Origin: a virus
Reading direction: 5' to 3' (one strand)
Virus record (IMG/VR): IMGVR_UViG_3300020595_000128
Span: 1-31,166 of that record
DNA length: 31,166 nucleotides
Of this stretch, positions 20,133-29,900 are shown piece after piece (position 1 is the first letter of the stretch; every line of letters starts with the position of its first letter). A program made the translations under genes and the position numbers. The notes beneath the pieces are model-generated. The model was not told where the DNA came from and did no database searches. It was given only the letters and a program-made list of their open reading frames with translations.

Positions 20133-23100
20133 ATGGCAATAAAGTTTCTAAATAGTGTAAATGCAGACTCTGGTGTTCTGTATGTAGATGCAGCAAACGA
20201 TAAAGTAGGTATTGGAACTACGAGTCCTGCGGGAGAATTACATATTAAATCCGCTTCTACCAATGCAAATTTATATATACAAAGAAGCGCTTACGACCCT
20301 TGGAGACTTTCGGCAGGGTCTACATATTTAACTTTTATGCAAGACGCATCTGAAAAGATGCGTATCACCGCAGCAGGAAACGTAGGTATTGGTACTACTA
20401 GTCCTACTGCGGCATTACACGTTCAAAAAGCTATTAGCGGAGGATTTGCAGGAACTATATATAATACTCAAGCCACAGGCGGTTTTGGATTAAGTGTAAG
20501 AGGGGGTAACTCATCTTCTCAAGACGCATTAAGAGTACAAAATGTAGGCGGAACGTATTTATTAAATGTAAAGGGAGATGGTAACGTTGGTATTGGGACA
20601 GCTAATCCAATAGGACTGTTAACAGTACAAGGAGACGATGCTGATATTTATCTTAGGTCAAATGATTATACCATAGCTCGTATTATCAATAGAGGTTCAA
20701 GTGGTACGAATCTAGATACAGGTCTGTTCTCATTAATGAGTTCAGATGGCACTAATAATAACGTAGAAAAAGTTCGCTTAGATGCTGGAGGTAACAGTTG
20801 GTTGAATGGCGGTAATGTTGGTATCGGAACTACTAGTCCTTCTGAAGCGCTGCATATATATCGCAATGCTGCATCTGCTGAGATAAGACTTCAAAACAAT
20901 ACAATTAGTTCTTACATAAGAAGTAATACAGACAATTTAAACTTCTGGGTTTCTAATGGCGAAAAGATGCGTATTACCTCAGCAGGTAACGTTGGTATTG
21001 GCACAACTAGTCCTCAATCCAAGTTAGACGTATCTCATACAATTAGAACAATAGGTGCAGCCACTCCATCAAGCGGAAAAGGTGTTGAAATTAGATATTT
21101 ATCAGGGGATGTAGGAAGTGTTTTATCATATAATAGAGATTCTTCTTCATACACACCTTTACGATTAGAAGGTTCTGTTATTACTTTAAGAGAATCTGGA
21201 AGCGCTGTGCTTACAGTAGATGGAGGTAACGTTGGTATCGGGACGGCTAGTCCTAATACTCAGCTTGAAATACGAAACAATGAAGCAGGTGATGGTGTAG
21301 GTGGAGCAACACTTAGACTTACTAGAGGTGATAGTACTAGTGTGGCAGGTGACCCTGTAGGTACTATAGAATTCTATAGCACAGATGCAGATACTGCTAA
21401 AGTTACAGCATACATAAAAAGTATGTCTGAGGAACTTTACGGTAGAGAAGGTAGTTTGGCATTTGGTGTATCACAGACTATTAATACAGATGCTACGGAA
21501 GTTATGCGAATTAGCGACCAAGGCAACCTTGGTATTGGCACTACTACTCCTCAAGTTAAACTTCACGTAGAAGGACGTATAAGATCAACTTATAGCGGTA
21601 ATACAGCTTGGTACAGTGGTAATTATGTTAGGCTATTTAACTCGCAATCATTTGGGTTCTTGAACTCTAGTGGAAGCAGTATAGCTCAGATAAGTCTAAA
21701 CGGAAACTCTTACTTTAACGGTGGTAATGTAGGTATTGGGACGACTTCGCCTAGTGCTAAGTTAGATGTAGCTGGACAAATCATTACATCAGACAGTGTT
21801 AGATTTACAGGTAATGTTTCTGCGCCTACTGGTAACTCTGTGTTTAGACCAGCTAGTAACACAATAGCCATAGGAACTGCTTCTGTTGAACGTGTACGTA
21901 TTGATGCATCAGGCAACGTAGGTATTGGTATAACATCACCGCTTCAAAAGCTACACGTTACTGGAGCTTCTATTATTGCAGATGGAGTTGTTGTAGTTGA
22001 CCCTGATGTAAAAGGCAATACAGTAGTATCTGGCAAGATAGTAGACGGTGGAGGCTGGGGCGTAAATTCCGGTATTGGTGGTAGAGCAGCGGGAACTGGA
22101 GATACTTGGGCTATTGGGCATAACGGTATTAGCCTCTATATGGCTATTGGTGATGGGGCTAATGCAAATAGTCTTTCAACATTCTTAAGAGCAGATTCAG
22201 ATGGAACTATAGCTTTAGAAGGCTACGGAGCAGGTTACCTTAAGTCAGATGCTTCGGGTAACATCACCGTAGACTCAGACACCATTGAAGATACATTAGA
22301 CTCTGTTACGGATAGAGGAGCTACTACAACTAATGACATAGGCGTTGGAGCAATAACATTGTCTCAATCTTCTAGTATTAGCGGTGCAATGTTAACGCAT
22401 TACACTAACGACTATGTTTACTTACGTGGGGGAACTGAAGGTACTATATTAAGTGATAACTCAGGTAACAATACTGTACAAGTAAGTGGGGCTAGCAATT
22501 ATATACGTTTTGAGACAACAAATGGTTCAGAGCGTATGCGTATTGACAGCTCTGGAAATATGTTAATGGGCTTGACATCTGCAACACCTACAGATGGAAC
22601 TAACATTGAATTAGCCTCATCTACAAGTAGTAGATATATATTAGCATCAACAGGCACAGGTGGTCATAAATGGACAATGGCTGCTGGTCTTTCAGGAGGA
22701 TTAGATTTTTATGATTACACGGAATCAGCATATAGAATGCGTATTGATTCTACAGGCAACGTAGGTATCGGAACGACTAGTCCTACGCATCTACTTACTT
22801 TAGAAACAGCCAGTTCCCCCGGTTTAAAAATAAAAGACACTACGCAAGGGGCAACATTATTAGCATTTAGTCAAGATTCTAATTCGCACGTAGGTACTTT
22901 TAGTTCACATCCGTTAGTTTTTGACACTAACAGTACGGAAAGAATGCGTATTACCTCAGCAGGTAACGTTGGTATTGGAACTACTGCTCCTAATGGACAA
23001 TTAGCTATAAAATCTGGCACAAATTCAGACCTTGAATTTTTCTCCGAAGCTTCAGGTTCAGCTATTCAGTCCTACAATAGAACAACATCTACGTGGGGTT

Positions 23101-26100
23101 ACCTTAGATTCCTTGCAGGAGGTGGTGAAAAAATGCGTATTCACTCAGATGGTAATGTAGGTATTGGGACTACTAATCCATCAGCTGTTTTAGATATTTC
23201 GGGTAGCTCTAGTAGTGATGGTCGTGAATTTCTTGTTCACGGTGGTAGTTCGGGGCATTCTTTAGAAATTGTAGATAGGTCGGGATATACAACAAGTACG
23301 GCTAATGTATATATTCAAGATGCTGATAATTTAAACACTCGTGCCTCACTACACATTAAGGGTAATAATGGTGCAGTAGAGTCTTTATGGGTTTCATCTA
23401 CAGGTAGAACTGGTATAGGTACCGCTTCCCCATCAGAGAAACTACACGTTGTAGGCAATGTACGCATTGAAGGAGACCTTACAGTAAACGGCTCATACAC
23501 ACAGATTGATACAGATGTAAACACTACAGAGCAATGGAACGTAACTAACGATGGTACTGGTCCAGCTGTAACTATCAATCAGACAGGCGCACAGGACATT
23601 ATGGATGTGCAGGATGATGGTACTAGTGTGTTCTACATTGAAGACGGTGGTAATGTCGGCATTGGGACTACGAATCCAACAACTACATTAGACGTTAGGG
23701 GAGATATTAAAGCTGAGGGGGCAAACACGCCTACTATTAGCGTGAAAGACACTACTAATGATTTGGTGGGTAGACTTAGAGCAGCTAACAACTATGTTTA
23801 CTTAACTGCTGACCACGGAGACACCGTAGGCTCTAGCCGTATAGTTTTCCAAGTTGATGGAGATTCTTCAGCTTATGTTACAAATGGTTTATTTGCGGCA
23901 GAGACAAGTGTTCAGTTTACTACATATGGGTCGGGTACTGAAACAGGTACAGCTGCCTATGCCCTAGCCGTAGACAGTAGCGGTAACGTCATTGAAACAG
24001 CTGTACAAGGCTCACCAACAGGTGGTAGTGGTACAGCAGGTAAAATTACTAAGTGGGATACTTCAAGCACATTAACCGATTCTATAATAGCTGAAAGCAA
24101 CGGTAGAATTGGTATAGGCACTACTAGCCCAGACAGACAGCTTCAGGTACACGAGTCAACAAGCGGTACTTCTACAGCTAAGTTTACAAACAGCACTACT
24201 GGAGAAGACGGTGATACTGGTTTCTTTGTAGGTATTAATGGTTCTGAGCAACCAATACTATACGGGTATAATAATACTGATATGATTATCGGAACTAGCG
24301 GTTCTGAAAGAATGCGTATCACCTCAGCTGGCAACGTTGGTATTGGAGATTCTGGTCCAAATGTTAAGTTACAAGTTTCTACTAGTTCACCAACAAATAA
24401 CGTAGCTGTTTCAATAGGTGACGGATGGGTAGGTAATGACCTTTATCATAAAGAAGGTGGTTTACTACTTATTAGTGGAACAAGTCAAGACTCAACACAG
24501 ACAGGAGCTGGTCTTGCTTTTCAAACTAGAAACACACAAAATACAAATTACTGGAAGTCTAGTATTATAATGGACAGGGACGGTGCTATGAGGTTTACTC
24601 TTGGTGGCGCTGGCACTGTCCAAGGCTCTGAAGATTTAACTATAATATCTGGAGGCAACGTTGGGATTGGCGCATCATCACCGCTTAGAAAATTGCACGT
24701 GGTTGGCAACTTTGCTGTTAATGCTGGCACTGGAGAATATTATGGTGTTAACATCACAGGAGGGGAAGGCGCAAACCCAACCATCTTAATTGGTGACTGG
24801 CATAACGCAAGTGCTAATTTAAGTTGGGACAGTACAAATAGGCTTCTTCGCATTGACGCTCAGTATTCTACTAATGGAGCGCCTATTGTATTTAGCGGAA
24901 ATGATGCAGCTATTGAGTATGGTAGGTTTACAGCTACAGGTAATTTTGGTATCGGGACTACTAATCCAGGTGAAAAACTAACAGTAAATGGAAAGATTTT
25001 ATTAGAGAATTCAGGAACACCAATATTTACATTAAAAGATACTGGTAATTCTGGCGGTGGCGGTGCATCAGGTATAATTAGATTTAAAAACAATGCTGGT
25101 GATGCTATTGGTATAGGTTACACAAGTAACGATACAACTACTTCAGACCTACTTATAAGCACTAACGCAGCAAGCACATACGGTGGATACCTAGGTTTGG
25201 ATGCAAATGCTATTACTGATTCTTCTAGTATCATATTAGACCCTAAGACTAGCGTAATTATCAATGGAGATGCCGTAATAGGTGAACACAGAATCATTGA
25301 TTTACCATCGTTTAATATGGGTGCAGGTAGCGTTACAGATGAATACTTAGTAGTCTGTAAGCAAGCTCCTTCAGGTGGTGGTGTTGTTGCTAGTGGTATA
25401 CAAGGTAGAATATCATTCTCTAGAGGTAGTGATGGTTCGTATAACAACTCACATTACATAGATATTAACATACAAATGTCTTTGGATAGTGGTAGCGTTA
25501 ACACTCTAGACGTTACGCAGTTTGAACTTTACAGAGATAGCTCAAATCCATTCTTCTCACAGCTAGAAGAGATTGACATTGACGGTACTAAGTATGTTGC
25601 GTTGAAGGCACGTTCTTCTGGAGGGGGTAGTGTTAACCACTTCTACTTTGAGGGTTCTATCTCTGACGCTTCAGACACGAATATTCTGTCTAGAGTTAGA
25701 GCTTCGGACTCTGCGGTAACGGTAACAGACCCACAGCCTACTGGATTACCTATTACCCCTTACATTACTAAGAACCAAGATGGCAACGTAGGTATAGGGA
25801 CTACGAGTCCAACGTTATCTCCTACTAGTTACACAGGGGGCTTACACGTAGAAAACGATACTTATATTCAAGCTAGACTAAGCTCTTCGTCTTCAGGTGC
25901 TGGATTAGAGTTTATACCGAGTTCAGGAGACCATTGGGAGATACAAGCACAGACTGGAAATAGCTTGATATTCTATAATAGAACTGATAGTTCATATAGA
26001 ATGGTTATTGATGGAGGAGGAAATATTGGCGTTGGAATTACATTACCTGCTGCTAAAATGCATATAGGTCCAGCTGCTTTGGTATCTGGATATACTACAA

Positions 26101-26957
26101 CTAGAACGACATTAGCTGTCTCGGATACAACTAATGGTGCAGAGCTTATTCTTAGAGGTCAGTCTCCACGTATATGGCTTGATGCAACGGCTGGAGGTGA
26201 TGGTGAAATCTATATGGATGGAACTAACTTAGTTGTATACGCAGGCAATCCTACGAGTGCAGGTGACTCTAGATTTAGTATTGACTCTAGTGGTAATATT
26301 AGATTCGCAGCCTACACAGCTGGTTACCTTAAGTCAGATGCAAGCGGTAACATTACTGTTGACACTTCTACCATTGAAGACACATTAGACAGCGTAACGG
26401 ATAGAGGAGCTACTACTACTAATGATATTAGTGTAGGTGCTATTACATTGACAGATGACCCTGCTTCTAGCAATGGAACATTTGTTAAGGTCTATGAGGA
26501 TACTCATAAGAGAATGTATACTGCTAATTTAGACTTTTCTTTTACAGCCGCAGGTACTTACAACTTTAACTTGGTATTCGCTAACTCTGGAGGATATCAA
26601 TATGAATTGACTGCTGTCAATAGTAGAAACGGTCTTTATAGAAACTTCGGTACTCTTAAAGATTCTTCCTACATATATTGGGAGAGCGATGAAGACTTTA
26701 CGCACAGAGCTGAAGGTGATGTGCATTTGATATCAAGCCTTAACGGAGGTATGTACTTCTCAGCAGATACTACTTATTTCCTTTCAGATGGAGTGACAGA
26801 CACACAACAAACAGGTACGGCTAACTGGTCTTACGCTATTATAAGGTATTCTGTATACATCCCTTACTACGTGGGAGACACAACAGGTTCTTGGAAACTA
26901 CATTTAACTACTTACGGAGACACTGGTTCAAGTACTCCTCAATTTGTATTAGCATAA
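20133..26957 (+). CDS. Giant tail fibre / adhesin with about 21 GNVGIGTTSP repeats (2274 aa)
   Basis: After MAIKFLNSVNADSGVLYVDA the protein is built from units of about 60-110 residues. Each ends in a strand (ERMRITSAG or similar), the turn GNVGIGTTSP and a start strand (x-x-KLHV). I count about 21 copies, a few degenerate (GNMLMGLTS; GNIGVGITLP). Such repeats form long trimeric beta-rich fibres in phage tails and bacterial adhesins. A 44-residue block (AGYLKSDASGNITVDSDTIE...) occurs twice, mid-protein and near the C-terminus (separate entries). The last 160 residues are non-repetitive and end SSTPQFVLA, probably the host-binding tip. Long DNA repeats within it could recombine. No chaperone domain seen. 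Confidence 0.85.
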   Translation: MAIKFLNSVNADSGVLYVDAANDKVGIGTTSPAGELHIKSASTNANLYIQRSAYDPWRLSAGSTYLTFMQDASEKMRITAAGNVGIGTTSPTAALHVQKAISGGFAGTIYNTQATGGFGLSVRGGNSSSQDALRVQNVGGTYLLNVKGDGNVGIGTANPIGLLTVQGDDADIYLRSNDYTIARIINRGSSGTNLDTGLFSLMSSDGTNNNVEKVRLDAGGNSWLNGGNVGIGTTSPSEALHIYRNAASAEIRLQNNTISSYIRSNTDNLNFWVSNGEKMRITSAGNVGIGTTSPQSKLDVSHTIRTIGAATPSSGKGVEIRYLSGDVGSVLSYNRDSSSYTPLRLEGSVITLRESGSAVLTVDGGNVGIGTASPNTQLEIRNNEAGDGVGGATLRLTRGDSTSVAGDPVGTIEFYSTDADTAKVTAYIKSMSEELYGREGSLAFGVSQTINTDATEVMRISDQGNLGIGTTTPQVKLHVEGRIRSTYSGNTAWYSGNYVRLFNSQSFGFLNSSGSSIAQISLNGNSYFNGGNVGIGTTSPSAKLDVAGQIITSDSVRFTGNVSAPTGNSVFRPASNTIAIGTASVERVRIDASGNVGIGITSPLQKLHVTGASIIADGVVVVDPDVKGNTVVSGKIVDGGGWGVNSGIGGRAAGTGDTWAIGHNGISLYMAIGDGANANSLSTFLRADSDGTIALEGYGAGYLKSDASGNITVDSDTIEDTLDSVTDRGATTTNDIGVGAITLSQSSSISGAMLTHYTNDYVYLRGGTEGTILSDNSGNNTVQVSGASNYIRFETTNGSERMRIDSSGNMLMGLTSATPTDGTNIELASSTSSRYILASTGTGGHKWTMAAGLSGGLDFYDYTESAYRMRIDSTGNVGIGTTSPTHLLTLETASSPGLKIKDTTQGATLLAFSQDSNSHVGTFSSHPLVFDTNSTERMRITSAGNVGIGTTAPNGQLAIKSGTNSDLEFFSEASGSAIQSYNRTTSTWGYLRFLAGGGEKMRIHSDGNVGIGTTNPSAVLDISGSSSSDGREFLVHGGSSGHSLEIVDRSGYTTSTANVYIQDADNLNTRASLHIKGNNGAVESLWVSSTGRTGIGTASPSEKLHVVGNVRIEGDLTVNGSYTQIDTDVNTTEQWNVTNDGTGPAVTINQTGAQDIMDVQDDGTSVFYIEDGGNVGIGTTNPTTTLDVRGDIKAEGANTPTISVKDTTNDLVGRLRAANNYVYLTADHGDTVGSSRIVFQVDGDSSAYVTNGLFAAETSVQFTTYGSGTETGTAAYALAVDSSGNVIETAVQGSPTGGSGTAGKITKWDTSSTLTDSIIAESNGRIGIGTTSPDRQLQVHESTSGTSTAKFTNSTTGEDGDTGFFVGINGSEQPILYGYNNTDMIIGTSGSERMRITSAGNVGIGDSGPNVKLQVSTSSPTNNVAVSIGDGWVGNDLYHKEGGLLLISGTSQDSTQTGAGLAFQTRNTQNTNYWKSSIIMDRDGAMRFTLGGAGTVQGSEDLTIISGGNVGIGASSPLRKLHVVGNFAVNAGTGEYYGVNITGGEGANPTILIGDWHNASANLSWDSTNRLLRIDAQYSTNGAPIVFSGNDAAIEYGRFTATGNFGIGTTNPGEKLTVNGKILLENSGTPIFTLKDTGNSGGGGASGIIRFKNNAGDAIGIGYTSNDTTTSDLLISTNAASTYGGYLGLDANAITDSSSIILDPKTSVIINGDAVIGEHRIIDLPSFNMGAGSVTDEYLVVCKQAPSGGGVVASGIQGRISFSRGSDGSYNNSHYIDINIQMSLDSGSVNTLDVTQFELYRDSSNPFFSQLEEIDIDGTKYVALKARSSGGGSVNHFYFEGSISDASDTNILSRVRASDSAVTVTDPQPTGLPITPYITKNQDGNVGIGTTSPTLSPTSYTGGLHVENDTYIQARLSSSSSGAGLEFIPSSGDHWEIQAQTGNSLIFYNRTDSSYRMVIDGGGNIGVGITLPAAKMHIGPAALVSGYTTTRTTLAVSDTTNGAELILRGQSPRIWLDATAGGDGEIYMDGTNLVVYAGNPTSAGDSRFSIDSSGNIRFAAYTAGYLKSDASGNITVDTSTIEDTLDSVTDRGATTTNDISVGAITLTDDPASSNGTFVKVYEDTHKRMYTANLDFSFTAAGTYNFNLVFANSGGYQYELTAVNSRNGLYRNFGTLKDSSYIYWESDEDFTHRAEGDVHLISSLNGGMYFSADTTYFLSDGVTDTQQTGTANWSYAIIRYSVYIPYYVGDTTGSWKLHLTTYGDTGSSTPQFVLA
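22230..22361 (+). repeat. Internal fibre block, copy 1 (44 residues)
   Basis: Encodes AGYLKSDASGNITVDSDTIE and the following TLDSVTDRGATTTNDIGVGAITL. It marks where a fibre 'ending' sits in the middle of the giant gene. Confidence 0.75.
26319..26450 (+). repeat. Internal fibre block, copy 2 (44 residues)
   Basis: Same block with few changes (TSTIED for SDTIED; NDISVGAITL for NDIGVGAITL), directly before the non-repetitive C-terminal tip. This suggests duplication of a whole fibre unit or fusion of two fibre genes. Confidence 0.75.
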
Positions 26958-26970
26958 CACAACTATATAT

Positions 26971-29900
26971 ATGGCAATCTCATATCAAAGAAAATTAGGA
27001 GACGGAACAATTGTAATTGACAGCGGTACAAGCAATGTCGGTATTGGGACTAATGATCCAGCTAATAAGCTCACCGTATATCGGGGTGGTGGTGTTAGGG
27101 TAACAGGGATTACTAGTGGCGACTATATTGAGATGAGTGGTGATCTACCAGGATATTCAGCAAATCAATATCCTGTTATTAAATCTGGTGGTACTATTCA
27201 CTTTGCAAATAATAACAAGTACTCTGCTTACATTGAAGGAAATAACACTTATTTTGGAATCTTAGATAACACTCCTACAACTAAAGTGCTTCTTCATACA
27301 AGTGGCAACTCTTACCTAAATGGTGGCAACGTAGGTATCGGGACTACCAATCCACCTAGAAAACTATCTGTTGAAACCAATGATACTGCTACATATAGCG
27401 CTAGTGTTAACGCCTCTGAAATCAGTATAGCTAGAAAGAATAGTAGCAATACAGCAGGTCAGGTAGCTGCAATTAGCCTTAATGCTACAGGTTGGTCAGG
27501 ACAAACTACAGGTGTAGTAGTCCTTAATGCTATAGCACGTCAAGGAAACTTTAGTAATGCAGACTTTGCTATTCAGAACAGAGTTGGTGGAAACTTTGTA
27601 GAAACATTTAGAATTACTACATACGGCAATGTAGGTATTGGTACTGATACTCCAGACGACAATGTAAATACTGGGGCTTATTTTAAGCCAGATGGTGGTG
27701 GTAGATTCTTAACAGTGAAGGACAGTTCAGGTTCTTTTATAATGTTAGAAAGCAGTACAACCACAGATGATGACCAAATAGGTGGGATATACTTTAACAA
27801 CACGGGCGGTCAAGCAGATGCTCACGTACACGTAGCGGGGATTGATGCTATTCTACACAAACACGGTACAAATGATGCACTTAGTGGAGGAGATTTAAGA
27901 TTCTTTACTAAGCCCTCTGGAAGCGGGATAAACGGTCCTAGGATGGTTATTTTACAGAATGGCAACGTTGGTATTGGGACTACTAGTCCAGAACATAAAC
28001 TACATATAGCTGGTAGAACACAGATGGATTACTTAAAAGTTGGTGGGGACACCAGTAGTAGTTCAACATATATATACGATGGTTACTTAGATGCAGGCAG
28101 TGCATATTTTCACCAACCAACAGCATTAATCAGAACAGACAGTTCTGCTACGGGAGGTCTTGATGAAGCTCCAGTTGCATTAGCTATGTTTAACCGTAAC
28201 GGTACTAACAACACTTGGGTTAAAATGTCGTTTGCCTCTAGAGAGGTTAATAGTGCTGGTAATACTGTTTCTATTGCAGGTATCGCTGCTCAAAAAACAG
28301 CTGGAACACAAAACAACTGGGCTAGCGGAAAGCTTTATTTGTGGACTAAAAACGGGGCAGCTTTTGTTCAGAATATGACCCTTATTCCTAACGGCAACGT
28401 TGGTATAGGGACGACTAGTCCAACATTAGCATTAGATGTTAGAGGAACTCAAGGCAGCCCATCAAGTAGTGGGACTTCTCAAACAGGTTCGTTATCTATA
28501 AGAGGCGGGGGAAGTCATTTTATGTCATCAGGTATGTTGAACGTTTCTCCTTGGACGGGATGGTTTCAAGCACAAGACGCTAACAATTTAGCAACTACAT
28601 ACCCATTAGCATTAAATCCTAACGGAGGCAACGTAGGGATTGGTACTACTAGTCCAGGGGCTAAGTTAAATATTGCTACATCATCTGTTTGGGGAACGGC
28701 TGTTACAGAAGCTTTAACTATTGATAATACTGGTTCTGCTGGAAATATTAACACAGAACATAGTTTAGGTAGAATTAGATGGAGAACAAATGGAGTTATT
28801 GGTGCGTCTATTGATGCTATTAGAGATACTCCAGGAGCTGGTCACAATGTAGATATAGCTTTTTCTACAAATACAGGGGGTAGCGGAACATCCGCTGCTG
28901 AGCGTATGCGTATAAACTACAACGGCAACGTAGGTATCGGGACTACTAGTCCTTCCGCTAAACTTGATGTAGACGGAGTAATACGGTCTAGAGGTGGAAC
29001 TTATGCAGCAGATACTGATACTAAAACAGATGTTGGACTTGTAATACCTGAAAATAATTTTATATATACAGCTGATGGTTCTGATTATTTAAGAAAATTA
29101 ATTGGAAAAACTAGTGATATTATTACAATTGGTGAAGCTGGGACATCATTAATAGATGGTATAAATTTAGTGCCTGGAACAGCGGGAGGTTATGTGCAGA
29201 TATTTAACAATAGTTCTATTGCTGCTAAATTTGTAGATGGTAAACTTGGTATCGGGACTACTAGTCCTGACGAAAAACTTTCTGTAATAGGCAACACGGG
29301 ATTATACGGAACAGTCTCAGGAGGTATAGTTTCTCCAGCTTCTCTTAGGTTCTTTACTAGTGAAGATGGTGCGGGTCTTGGGGATTCTACGGATTCAAAC
29401 AAGCAAAAAATAGGTCAAATCACTTGGGCGGGAAAAGACACTTCTTTAAATGCCACTGGTGAATACGCAGCTATTAGAACCTATGTAATTGATTCAAACA
29501 ACCTTATTCAAGGTAGTGCTGGAGAGGGTGGTCAAATAGAATTTAGTATTTTAAGACACGATGTTGGTGCTAACCCTAGAGTGGAGTATACAGCAATGAC
29601 CATTAATAATAGTGCCAACGTTGGTATTGGTACTACTAGTCCTTCTACTAAGTTATATGTAGACGGGGGTGAATCAACATTCAATAGAGGTAACTCTGAC
29701 GGTGCTATTGCTAGATTTAGAGGAAATAATGCAGAACAAGCTGTCATTGGTACAGTAACTTCTTGGTTTGACAGCAACGTTGGTATCGGGACGACTAGTG
29801 TTCCTAGTGAGGCTAATCTGTCGTTAGCAGCAAAAACAACTACAGAAGGAGGTCACCTAGTAATAAATAAAGCTACTTCATCTACACACGCTACTCACAT

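Noticed and set aside
20666-29777. Many minus-strand frames containing GLVVPIPTLP-like segments
   Set aside because: These are reverse translations of the GNVGIGTTSP repeats on the plus strand.
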